From NCBI GenBank assembly GCA_030278955.1, contig JAOANR010000004.1:56817120-56881119 (forward strand): 64,000 nucleotides of DNA, in the 5' to 3' direction. Origin of the DNA: Hygrophila difformis (lineage: Eukaryota; Streptophyta; Magnoliopsida; Lamiales; Acanthaceae). The position numbers and the translations under genes are program-made. This document shows, piece after piece, positions 46,093-57,262 of this stretch. The first letter of the stretch is position 1. The number at the start of each line of letters is the position of its first letter. A model generated the notes under the pieces. That model was not told the origin of the DNA and made no database searches. It saw only the letters and a list, made by a program, of their open reading frames with translations.

Positions 46093-47628
46093 TCAAGGGG
46101 GCATGCTAGCAGCCCTATCATGGGGAAACAGATTTGAGGAACTAAGGCCCTCAAACAATGAAGATTCTGATGGCTGAGAAAGATGGTCTAGTGGTCTGCC
46201 TCCCATCGAGCCTTCCACACCCTTCAGCCGTTTGTGTAGATGGTTAGAAGGGTCAGACACTGAAACCACTGTATGGCGATCTTGCGGCAGGGATGTAGGG
46301 AGAGTCTTAATCCAAACTCCTGAAGGTTGATGAGACCGGGATGGAGAGAGCTCGGGGTTGGCTGTGTTCGTATGAGTATTGATGCGGGGGGAGAGTGGTG
46401 GAGCGTCAACAGCACGAGTCGAAATATTAGTGAAAGTTTGGGGTGGTGAGGGAGATCGGCGGCTTGAATTCCGGGGTGTCTGACGCATTTGGTTAAAGGG
46501 GAGATTAGATCTCACAAAATGGCCAGGTTCTTGTGCCGGAGCCTCAGGATTTGAAGAATTATTATCCGCGACCTCTTGATCCTCCATAAGAATATCAAAA
46601 CGATTCCGGTTGGAGTTGTTGGATAAAGATCCAGTCCCCGTCTTGGGCTGTGGCCTGCGCCTAGATTGAACGAGCATCCAGGGTCCGAAACCAGCACGAT
46701 CTTTAGGCTCAGACTCCTTAGGTTGATCGGCCAAATTTGTGTCCACCACTGCAGCATCTTTCTTGGATTGATCAGGGCAAGAATTCTGGACATGGCCAAA
46801 TTTCCCACAATGGAAACAAACTTGCTTAATATTTTCGTATTCCACACTCACTATATCATCTTCAAGAATCAATTGTGAAGTGAGAGGTATATCTAGTTCA
46901 ATCTTTACAGCCAACCGGGCATATTGACCGCCAGAATTATTGTCTGTGCTGTAGTCAATACTCAAGACTTGCCCTATAGAACCACAAACCCGAAGTAGAT
47001 ACTGCCTATTGTAGAGGTAAACAGGAATACTTGGTAGGCGAACCCAGACGACCATGGATTTAACTTCATTCTTGGAGGGATTAAATTTTTCATCCCATGC
47101 TTGAACATGCAAGTAATTCCCAGCCACCATCCACGGACCCCCTGTTAAAGCGTGAAGCGCATCTGATTCTTGAAGAAATCGCACGATAAAATAACCATTC
47201 TCTACGTCAATCAATGGGACAGATGTGGATTTAGTCGCCGGCCAAAGACGTTCTAGACGAGCCTTTAAGACTCGATAGGATACATTGCGCCCAATAACCT
47301 TGAGGACGACAGCATATCTCCAGGGATGCAAGAGAGTTTCCTTGAAAGCAGCCGAACATTGGAACCGGGGAATGCCGTTCACCATCGTCTGAATGATGTC
47401 GTCCGGATCTCCCAAGCTATCAGTAGCAATTTCTTCCGTCGGAATGTGTATAAATCCGGCACCCCGGCGTGCCGCTTCGCTATACGAGGGTCTCTGCCTC
47501 TTCGTGACTCTAGTATCCATTGGATCCGGTGGTTCGCCGCCGGGATCCTCCATCTCGGAGTCACTCATGGGGCAATCGGAGAAGATGAATCTTGGAGAAT
47601 TCTTTAATTTTTCGCGCCAATTTTTCAA
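46093..47628 (-). CDS. LINE ORF1 (gag-like, CCHC zinc knuckle)
   Basis: An intact frame of up to 511 aa. After an acidic start (MSDSEMEDPGGEPPDPMD) comes a DUF4283-type region (YRVLKARLERLWP, GGPWMVAGNYLHVQAWD, VWVRLPSIPVYLY), then the CCHC knuckle CFHCGKFGHVQNSC. The C-terminal third is Ser, Pro and Asn rich. Initiation may be at the first Met or at MSDSEMED. It ends just before ORF2. Confidence 0.88.
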   Translation of the reverse strand: MKNWREKLKNSPRFIFSDCPMSDSEMEDPGGEPPDPMDTRVTKRQRPSYSEAARRGAGFIHIPTEEIATDSLGDPDDIIQTMVNGIPRFQCSAAFKETLLHPWRYAVVLKVIGRNVSYRVLKARLERLWPATKSTSVPLIDVENGYFIVRFLQESDALHALTGGPWMVAGNYLHVQAWDEKFNPSKNEVKSMVVWVRLPSIPVYLYNRQYLLRVCGSIGQVLSIDYSTDNNSGGQYARLAVKIELDIPLTSQLILEDDIVSVEYENIKQVCFHCGKFGHVQNSCPDQSKKDAAVVDTNLADQPKESEPKDRAGFGPWMLVQSRRRPQPKTGTGSLSNNSNRNRFDILMEDQEVADNNSSNPEAPAQEPGHFVRSNLPFNQMRQTPRNSSRRSPSPPQTFTNISTRAVDAPPLSPRINTHTNTANPELSPSRSHQPSGVWIKTLPTSLPQDRHTVVSVSDPSNHLHKRLKGVEGSMGGRPLDHLSQPSESSLFEGLSSSNLFPHDRAASMPP

Positions 47629-48096
47629 AATTTATTATTTTAATACAAATTTTTATTTTCATAATTAGTATTTTAATTAAATAATTTAAATATAAAAATT
47701 AAATATATATTAATATTATTGACAAATGAAATATTATATGAATAGTAAAGGGAAACAAAATGGAATATTCTATTGTAGAGGGAAATTTAGAGTTGTGCGT
47801 TGGAGAGGGATAGTGGAAAACTGTAAATCTAACTGTAAAATAGAGATTGTGTAACTGTAAATAGAGGTGTGGGTTGGAGATGGCCTTAGTAGCTAAATAG
47901 TATAGTATTATATATTGTAAACCTATGCGAAGTATAAATTTAACAAGACTCAATTTGATTATATTTTTTTTAATTATATACTTACAATAAAATTGAGTTA
48001 AAATTTAATAATGATATATGTGTATAGTTTTTCTATTATAAAATTGGTCCTTTTTTTTTTCTTTTTTTTTTACAATATTTCAGGTTTAAGAATGTA

Positions 48097-48357
48097 CTCC
48101 CCGTCCCAGTGAACGCGTCTTGTTAGAATTTTTAAAACTGTTCATTGTTCAGCCTTGACTCAATTTTATTACAAATATATATTTTAAAAAATATAGTCGA
48201 ATTGGATCTTGTTAGAATCTTATGATTATGTAGTTTTAGACAATATAGTATTTTATATAATTTTTCATTGTAAATATTTTAAGATATTAATGATTGAAAA
48301 AGTGTATAGGATTATGTGCAGAAGTCAAACAAAATAGGTTAAATGGGACGGAATGAG
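48097..48357. mobile_element. Stowaway MITE
   Basis: The ends are CTCCCCGTCCCAGTGAACGC and AATGGGACGGAATGAG, with TA on both sides. The interior matches 530-788 (TTCATTGTTCAGCCTTGACTC). Confidence 0.82.
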
Positions 48358-49581
48358 TACTTTTTTTTAGGTATGTATGCGCTAAGTGGGTAGACTCCTT
48401 CCAAATTAATTATTTGTATTTAAAGGAACTCAGACCTAGTGTCTTATTTAAGCGACTAAAACATCATAGTAACTCAAATCAACTGTTATTGTTACAATTC
48501 TAAAATGAATAGTTAATTTACAATATTTGCATGGTATCGGAATCGTTTCGGTTATGATCATGTGATTTGATTTTGAGATAAATATTATCTCGAAGGAGAG
48601 TTTTGAGACACCACATCGAATATCATGTGGTCCTCCCAATGGATTTTCTATAGTTAAAAATAACTTCACCTATCATCAATTAGTTTTGACTTAGACCTTT
48701 GTCTCGAAATTTAACATTATGGTCGTAGGAGATAAGTATCAAACAATTGAATGAAACCTTGGCAAAGTCAACCGGCAATTCAAGTTACCTGATCTCCGAC
48801 CCATACAAATATCACTATAATAATATACGTGCATAAAATTGCGACAAATAACTTTAGAGAAAAAAAAGGTGACTAACATGATAGGTATGGGCTTGCTCGA
48901 ATAACCAAGAAAGACTTGCCTTAGTTCATGGTTTGAAGGCAAAACATATAGGCAAGTCATTCCTGGCTATCAATCAAGGCCCTTACTCTACATGCAAGGC
49001 ACCCTTCTTCAGCTCATTCGCTCAATTCTACTTCTACTACACGTATTCTGATGAGAATAATAATATTGTTTTCTTGGATGGTCTTCTATTTATAACCAAT
49101 TTCAGGAATACAACAATGGTCCTATCCTTACCAAAAACTCTTCAATTATCCACATGATGCCGAACCTCATGCACGCATCTATTCTCTTATTATCTACTCC
49201 ACATTTTGTGTCGCGATTTAAAGAATGTCAACGATTCCATACAATGAAGGCAGATCGTTTCTGATGTATGGGATAACTTTCAACACAAATCAAATAAGAA
49301 TCTAAATGGATAATGTGGGCATTTGTGGGGATTTTTTAATCTCTTTTTTTTTTTCATTATATTATTGTGAAAAACTACATATATATGCCATATGGGAGTT
49401 GCCCATATCCCAGTGTAATAGCTAGAGTGTTTATCGAGAAAGTTTACACATTCCTATTTCCCTCTCAAACAACACCCACTAAAACAACGTAACATCCAAA
49501 TTGTGAATCCAATCTAGTTGCATTGCATGCACCCAATATATAGATTCTTTCTTTTCTCTCAAACAACGTAACATCCATATT

Positions 49582-49902
49582 GGTTATGTTTGAGAAATAA
49601 TTAGAGTTTAGCATCTGGAGTTTGGAGTTTGGAGTTTAGAGTCTAGAGTTTGAAATTAATGGTGAAAAATAGTTTTAAATTTAAATAATTGTGTTTGGTA
49701 ATGCAATTTTAAATTAGAGTTTAGAGTTTGCAGTTTGGAAAGCTAAAAGCGGGGGAGAGGAGCGTACAGAGATTAGAGAGCAGAGATTAAAATTTGGCGG
49801 TTACTGTAATTAGTGTTTACTATATATAGAATTTTAGGCTATTTTTAGTATGTATTTTAAAAGCTAAAGGCTAATCGCCAGCGTTTCTTCCCAAACGCAG
49901 CC
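49582..49902. mobile_element. PIF/Harbinger-like MITE
   Basis: The ends are GGTTATGTTTGAGAA and TTCCCAAACGCAGCC, with ATT flanks. The target sequence exists uninterrupted 90 bp upstream (ACATCCAAATTGTGAATCC at about 49491), so the insertion point is directly visible. The interior has GGAGTTTGGAGTTTAGAG runs. Confidence 0.72.
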
Positions 49903-51040
49903 ATTGTGAATCCAATCTATACCAGAAATTAAAATCCAACAAAACATAACATCCGTTGGGGAAAAAAAAGAAACCTGTAGAGCCATATATAGGAGATAGC
50001 AAATCTAACTTTATCAAAAACAAATATTCTTCCCAGGAAGAAAAATAACACTCAAGTCTCTAGGGACAAAATATAATAATGCCCCACTTTTCCGGGAATC
50101 CAGTACTCGAACAAATGGGATCTATCTAATTAAAATTTCGATTTGAATTATTGTGTACCCCTTGTTATCATATTCATACTAAAAAAAACTAAGTTCTCTG
50201 GTGCCCACAATTACTTCTTGCATAAAAACAAAGAGCTGATTGTTGCTGAAGGAATCAGAACCAATGAACCATTGGTTGCGGTCGGAAAGACGGAGGGAGT
50301 CCGTAAAATTCCGGAGCTTGAAAGACTCAGTAACAAGGCAGTCAAACCCAATGTATGAGGTTTGGTGTTTAATTTTATTTACGGAAGTATGTTGGACATT
50401 TATTTGATAAATGGACTAATAATAATAAAAAATTTAAGGTTCTGGGCCTGAAATGAAATAATTTGAAAGGTTGGAAGCCAATTAATATAAAAATAAATGA
50501 TTTGTGTAGATGACTAAATGGAACAAAACCAAAGTTTAGGACTAAATTGAAAAAAGATAAAAGAAAAAAGACTAATATTATGCTCACGTGTCAGGTTTAA
50601 AATTAAAACCTTGCCACGTTAGTGATTAGGATATAATTAGTGAATAATGGACTGATTTAGACATAATTAGCATTTGTAGATTTTGATAATAAAATAAAAA
50701 AGGATTGATTTAGATTTTTGGAAAAGAAAATTGAGGTATGGGCCTTGTCAAAATCCCCTTGTGGGCCTTGTTTATGTTTACTCAATTGTGCCGAATAACC
50801 AATACTTATAATGGGCCTTGTCTACCATGCATAATCTATTATATACTTGTAGGCCGCTGGTTTAAGAGGTCCAATTGGTTTTCTGATTCTCCCTATTAAA
50901 ATCATATGAATCCATCTTCTCCCTGATCAATTTTTCCAAGAATCTTCTAAAACCCTAATTACAGTGTAATTGCTTCTCATCTTATCGTCGGTGTTCCTGT
51001 TGCTTCTCCTCATTCCACCGGTGTTTAGAGGCAATTGAGG

Positions 51041-54000
51041 ATGATTGCGGCGGTCTCGTGGGTTCCCAAAGGGGCATCGAAATCCGTGCCCACTGTAGCC
51101 GATCCTCCTTCAAAGGAAGAAATTGAAGAGCTTTTGAAGAGCGGTGCTCTGGAAACACGGTTAGAATGGAAATTTTTGTGTTTCTCTCTCTCTGTGTGCG
51201 TGTTTTCTTTGCCCTTATCGTTTTAAATTTCAAATACAGAGATACAGAAATATAATGAATTGCCACTATTCCACTAAAGTGCATTGCTTGGGACTTGAAC
51301 AACTTAACAATGGTTTGAATATTGAATTACGGGGGGCTATAAAGAAAAAAATCCCTTATTGAGGAACTGTTTAGCTATATGTAACTATGTTCGAAATTTG
51401 CTGGTAGTTATGTGGAAAGTAAATAGTAATGTATTGAAATCTCTCAGCAGAGAAGGGAGTGAGAATGATAATGCGGAAAACGATGAAGACATGAAAGTTG
51501 TTGATGATGATGTAGCACAAGCATTACGTACTGCAGATGTTCTTGGAAAATCTTCCCTAGATGATAGCTTAACGAATGCGCTGAAGGAGCTCGACATGGA
51601 TAATTATGATGAAGAGGATGATGGTATGTTTTGAATTGTCACTATCCTGACACTATTCGACGAAATTTCTCCTGTTTGCTCAAAATTCAGCTTTTAAGAT
51701 TTTCCGTGGTTCTACTGTAAATCATTCTCTCCAATGAAAATTAGGAGTTGAGCTGTTTGGAGCAAGTAATTTATATTATCCAAGTAACGCTATGGACCCT
51801 TATTTGAACAATGAATCTGTAAGTTGCTTTGTATTATATTTGGGCCTATTTAAATTGCCATATATGCTATAATATCTTATTTTCATTGTTTCTTTCTTAT
51901 ATGTTAATTTATCGTCTATTGTTGCAATTAGTTCTTTCAGGATAACGACTCTGATGAGGAAGAGGATATCACCATAAAACCAGATGATGCTGTTATTGTT
52001 TGTGCGAGGAACGAGGATGATGTCAGCCATCTCGAGGCATGTAACTAATTCTAGGAAAGAGTGATAAATTATGTATGGCCAAGTTGATTAGATTTTTTGT
52101 CATTCATTCTTTGAAATTTTGTTAAATCAGGTTTGGATATTGGAAAACTCCCCAAACAGCGATTCAAACATGTATGTGCACCATGACATTGTGATCCCAG
52201 CGTTTCCTCTCAGCACAGCGTGGCTTGATTGCCCTATTAAAGGCGGAGAAAGAGGTAATTGATGTGTATGGATATGGTAACTTCGATGTTTGATGCTTTC
52301 TCATAGAGTCCAGGTAATCTTGTATGATATAAATGTCTCTTTCATGCAGTGACCTATGCGCAGTTGCGCACCATTATTATTATTATCTTTTTATGAGTGA
52401 TGTATTCTTGGTTTAATTGGGCCAAGTATTTTATCTTGTATTTTTGGCTTTCTTTTTTTAAATTGTTTTATGTTTCTGTACCATGAAAGAGATTCTATTT
52501 ATGAATCTAAAACCCCATCTAACTCACATTGACTTGTTTTTTGATTGCTTTGTTTCTTTTGATCTTCTGTTTTGGTTCCTCGAAATAATGATTTTATTGA
52601 CAATAGGCAACTTCATTGCTGTTGGCTCTATGGAACCAGCTATTGAGATATGGGACCTTGATATAGTATGTGCTTTGTGTACTTTTTTGTGTCATTGATT
52701 CTTTGGGCTATAGACAGACTAATTGATCTCCACTGCTTTTAGATGGATGAAGTTCAGCCATCAGCTACATTGGGTGGAATCCTTGAAAAGAAGAAAAAAG
52801 GAAAAAAGGTAATTTCTTTAGTTACTTGAACATGATTAAATCATAAGTACTTATAAAATTTTATTTATTTTTGAACAGAAATCTACCAAATACAAGGATG
52901 GCAGTCACACAGATTCAGTTCTTGGACTCGCTTGGAACAAAGAGTACAGGTATTTGTAAAGTCCTTGGTTGTTTTAGTGCTTCTTCTATGAAGGGTGTAT
53001 TTTTTTAATAAGAATTGTCTTCCAATACGGCCTTGTTCAGGAACATACTTGCTAGTGCAAGTGCTGACAAGTTGGTTAAGATCTGGGATGTGGCAACTGA
53101 AACTTGTAATTTGACATTGGACCACCACACAGACAAGGCAAGGCTTATCCTGTATATTATTTGTCACCGTGACTATAATGCTTCATTTACATTTATACAA
53201 TCATTACAATTTTATTAACAGGTTCAAGCAGTCGCATGGAATCGTTTTGCACCTGAAGTTCTCCTCAGTGGATCTTTTGATCATTCTGTAGTTATGGTAC
53301 TAAGGCCTTTCTTGCATTATTTGTGGTTTTTACTTCCTGCCGTACCACTTACCGTTTTTCATTAATTCAATTGTTTGCATACTAAAATATACTTGTTCAG
53401 AAAGACGGAAGGCAGCCTTCACATAGTGGATATAAATGGCCCGTTGTAGCTGATGTTGAAAGCTTGGCCTGGGATCCTCATACGGAGCATTCCTTTGTGG
53501 TACGTGTTGTAGATGTTCATATCCTAAAATTTGAAAAATTTTACAGTGGAATCGTAGAATATCTTGAAACTCACATTTTTAGTGAAGTGTGGTGTAATTG
53601 ATGCTACTCTGATTGTTTTATCAGGTAAGCCTTGAAAATGGCATGGTTAGTGGTTTTGATATACGAACTGCAAGTTCTGATTCATTGCATCAGTCTAAGC
53701 CAATTTTCACCATCCATGCACATGACAAAGCAGTTTGCTCAGTTGCATATAATAGTAAAGTGCCAAATGTACGTATCTTATCTATTTTGCACAACAAATT
53801 AGCAGTATATTTTTGGACAGTAAATCATGATTCTGATCCAACCACATGTACTACAATATTTTTCTTCAGCTTCTTGCAACTGGTTCGATGGATAAGATGG
53901 TATGCTTTCTCATATTTTCGCATTTATATTTCAAAAGATCATTGCACTGTGATGGTGCTTTGTGTTTTGTTTTAACTAGTTCGACTGACATTCCTTTACC

Positions 54001-54822
54001 GCAGGTGAAACTCTGGGACCTTTCGAATGAACCATCATGTATTGCTTCTGAAAACCGAAAAGCAGTATGTCTCATAAAATGGAAATTTAGTAATGATTTT
54101 AATAATGGTAGGACTTTTTGTTGATTCACATTTCATATCCAATCTTTTGTGAATTGCTGCCAGGGAGCTGTGTTTTCATTATCTTTCTCGGAGGATAGCC
54201 CGTTCACTTTAGCAATTGGAGGTTCCAAGGGAAAACTCAAGGTAATTTCGATTTTTATACTGTTAATTGAATTTTTAAGCACTCTTTTGCACTATGGTAT
54301 CTAAAAAGTGTACATAAATAAAAGGGATGAAAACTTAAAAAAGAATTAGCAAATATCTATTAGAACAGAGTATTTGTCTTGATAAAAACATTGGCAATGA
54401 GTAACCTTCATAGGATCCGTATAGTGAGTAGGGCTGTTAATTGAACCAACTCAATTATAAAATTATTGAGCTGATTTAAGTAATTTTTTCTTATATTTTG
54501 GTTTTTTTTAATAAATACGGTACCCTCTAACAAGCGTAATCAAGAACTCAAATGACCAGCTGAACGAAGTTGATCAAGCTCAATTCCCTATCAACTTTTC
54601 AAGCTCACGCTTACTTAGGTTGTCGAGCTGAGCCGGAGCTCAATTAAATTATCAACAGAACAATTCCTTGCTGAATACTGCTTGTCTTATGGAAGTCCTG
54701 GGAAAATCATTTGCTTGTGTCGATTTTCTCTTCAGGTGTGGGACTTGTTATCTGATAGTGATAGTGAAGTCAGAAGGAGATATGGGAAGTATGCCAACCA
54801 AGCCAGACCCCCATCCTCTTGA
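51041..54822 (+). CDS. PWP1: PWP1-type WD40 repeat protein
   Basis: There are sixteen exons: 51041-51159, 51451-51623, 51745-51818, 51941-52036, 52131-52254, 52607-52665, 52743-52808, 52879-52949, 53041-53137, 53222-53296, 53401-53499, 53625-53768, 53870-53899, 54005-54064, 54164-54241 and 54736-54822. They total 484 codons (483 aa). The start MIAAVSWVPKGASK is typical of periodic tryptophan protein 1. An acidic middle (EENDNA-like, DNDSDEEEDI) precedes WD repeats: FIAVGSMEPAIEIWDL, ILASASADKLVKIWDV, VLLSGSFDHSVVM, LLATGSMDKMVKLWDL, TLAIGGSKGKLKVWDL. PWP1 is nuclear/nucleolar and acts in ribosome biogenesis. Introns 4 and 9 use GC donors; the exon 2 acceptor is a CAGCAG tandem allowing one extra residue. 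GT alternatives break the frame. Confidence 0.93.
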
Positions 54823-55735
54823 ACCACTAAAGTGATCAAAAAATGGGAAAAGTCCTTGTCTCATCATTCAATGCCCAAATAGTAAGTGGTTATGATTTTT
54901 GTCTCATCTCCTGTACCATGATATCCTGACATCTAAATCCTCTGATGATACACACACATACAACCACACACATTATACCATTCTTGCAATCTTGCCTTTA
55001 GAGTTCTAAGTGGAACCTACCGAAACCTGCAGCAGTGGATGAAGTTTTACTACTAGCTTGGACCTCTTTCTCAAGGTTTTGCTCTCACAGATGATGATAA
55101 GGTTTCATCAGGGTTGTTTTTGGTCTCCCTATTTCAACAACCTTATAAAGTGTTTTGTGTTTGCGTTGTTAGTTGGTAAGGGAAATTGATGTCATAGTTT
55201 GTTCGATGGTCCTTTAGAGCACATTGGTTATAAAGTATATTATAAATATCCCTTGATTTATTGTGTCTGTTAGAAGTTTATTTTATATGAGAATTTTGTA
55301 TTTGTTGTAGAAATTTTATGTTTGGAAATTGGAATGTGTGTGATAAATCATTGGGTGGTTTTACCAAACTTTGAAAGGCAAGGATGAGTGAGGCAGCACA
55401 TAGGTTTTAAGTTAAGAAAATTATGGTGTGTGATTTGGCATGTTAGGATTTATTTATTTTAAAAAGTTTTGGAGGTATGATATTTCAAAATGTTTGATTC
55501 AAATATGGTAGGGTGAACTTTTTCTTCTGTTTTTTTTTTTAAAAAAAAAAAGAAATGATGAGAATATTTTTCTTAATATTATGTTAATATACTTTATGCT
55601 TATTTAAAGGGGAAAAGGGTAGAGCCCTCCTAAAAGAGGTTGCTTTGATCAAATTGAGATTTGAAATTTAAAATTTAAAAACTGTTCTTGCGTGATTAGA
55701 TCACCCCCCCCCCCCCCCCCCCACCCCCCCAAAGA

Positions 55736-55767
<32 letters not shown>

Positions 55768-56306
55768 TAATAATAATAAAAAGGTGAAAAAATAAACTAC
55801 TCGATTTTCTTTTTTTAAAAATAGAATTTCTTTTAGATATTATGAATGATTATTTAATTACTCAAGGTGAGCATTGAGAGAAAAAAAAATATTATTACTT
55901 GGGTAAAATTGAAAGAAAAGAAAATATCTCATTCAATGTTCTTTTACAGTAATAAAATATAAATATGTTCTTTTGTATAACGTCAAGTAAAGAGAATGAT
56001 TGAATTAAGGAAATATATACTGTATTTCTTCACATATTGTTTTTAGAGTATGTTAAGGGAAACTGAGAGTTAAAAGGTTGAAGATAGAAAGAATGCTCCC
56101 TATTCTTCCACGTGCGGACGTCTCTGTGGACTATAAATAAGTAAATCAAAAAAGGCGCGTGTAATTAATTAAATACCAAAAAGGTTAATCCAAAATAAAA
56201 TACTTATGAGTAATCTACTCCGACGCGGTACGCCATTAGCATATATACACTCACTCTAACGCACGGTACGTCCATTTAAAATATTAAATTTTCATAATTT
56301 TATTAA
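54823..56306. other. 3' flank of the PWP1 gene and AT-rich intergenic DNA
   Basis: It should contain the PWP1 3' UTR. A homopolymer C run with an adjoining AAT array lies at 55704-55781; otherwise nothing is recognised. Confidence 0.45.
55704..55781. repeat. Poly-C run plus (AAT)n array
   Basis: About 19 C, then A and 7 C, are followed after a few bases by roughly ten AAT units. It is a compound microsatellite where assembly errors are likely. Confidence 0.9.
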
Positions 56307-56400
56307 TATATAATTTAAATTTTTTTTTTTTGGTTAACAGTGATACTCATGTGTCGGTAAAGGTGTACGGGAGTCCAAACTATATCTATATATATATAAA

Positions 56401-56824
56401 AGTAATATAGTCAAGTTTCCCCCCACTTCCCCACCCCCTTTTTTCAACAATCACATTTAATTCATCCAACAATGTTTAATCCTAAAATTTTAATATTATA
56501 TATTGAAATCTCCATAAATATATATCCATATCCAATATTAATTAATATATGTTTAATATAATTCTTTTATCAATATTCATCAATATCCTAACAAATTCTT
56601 AATAATATATATATATATATAAGTAATATAGTCAAGTTTCCCTCCACTTCCCCACCCCCTTTTTTCAACAATCACATTTAATTCATCCAACAATGTTTCA
56701 TCCTAAAATTTTAATATTATATATTGAAATCTCCATAAATATATATTCATATCCAATATTAATTAATATACGTTTAATATAATACTTTTATCAATATTCA
56801 TCAATATCCTAACAAATTCTTAAT
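56401..56824. repeat. 221-bp tandem duplication of the Helitron 5' end
   Basis: The block starting AGTAATATAGTCAAGTTTCC occurs at 56401 and again at 56622, with few differences through CCTAACAAATTCTTAATA. The second copy is also preceded by a (TA)n run. Confidence 0.92.
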
Positions 56825-57262
56825 AAAATATTATAATATCTTTAACTAATTTAAACTATTAATTATATATTTTTAGAAGATCACGTCAAATTTGATTCTA
56901 TTCTTCCAATATTTGCATATATATCTCCATCAAACCTCCTCCTATTTCTCTATAAATATTCCATTCATTTATCTAATATCATGGTTGTCTTGAAATTCTC
57001 ATCACCTCACATTTTATTTCTTCATTCTTTGTTTATGTCTTCTCAACATTGATTTTATATTTAAAACAATGTCTTTTGTTTCTTCTCATGTATTACAATG
57101 TTTCACACCCCAATATTTTCCTATATTTCTTTTGTTGCAGGTTAATTTTTCTCAGATTACAATATATTCTTCGTCTTGCTATTCATGTAAGATTTTTTTA
57201 CTCAAACGTGAATATTAGTGGGTTTTTTTTTTATTTTTTCTTATGTAATATATATTTCTAAT

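Larger units (their letters stand above)
41901..47628 (-). mobile_element. Full-length but mutated L1-type LINE
   Basis: The element reads right to left with ORF1, ORF2 and a long A-tail (T-run at 41901-41926). It encodes the same domain set as the LINE at 4.4-9.9 kb but differs strongly in sequence, so it is a different family. ORF1 is open; ORF2 carries a stop and a frameshift. No target duplication was found, and the 5' end beyond ORF1 is unclear. Confidence 0.88.
47629..51040. other. Intergenic region with two MITEs
   Basis: No gene is recognised. Besides the elements at 48097-48357 and 49582-49902 it is AT-rich. Short frames at 48933-49157 and 50143-50358 show no recognisable domain. 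The last ~100 bp are the probable 5' UTR of the PWP1-type gene. Confidence 0.45.

Noticed and set aside
47790..47895. Inverted-repeat end GGTTGGAGATGGCCTTA as part of another MITE or the LINE 5' end
   Set aside because: No matching opposite end was found on either side of the LINE, so no boundary could be supported.
48933..49157. Short frame, 74 codons
   Set aside because: No domain, no splice partner and no codon pattern; treated as chance.
50143..50358. Short frame, 71 codons, with a regular-looking C-terminus
   Set aside because: No recognisable family, no start context and no neighbouring exon; not strong enough to annotate.
53138..53152. GT donor at 53150 for PWP1 intron 9
   Set aside because: It would add five unconserved residues and shift the frame into the next exon; the GC donor at 53138 keeps the WD repeat.
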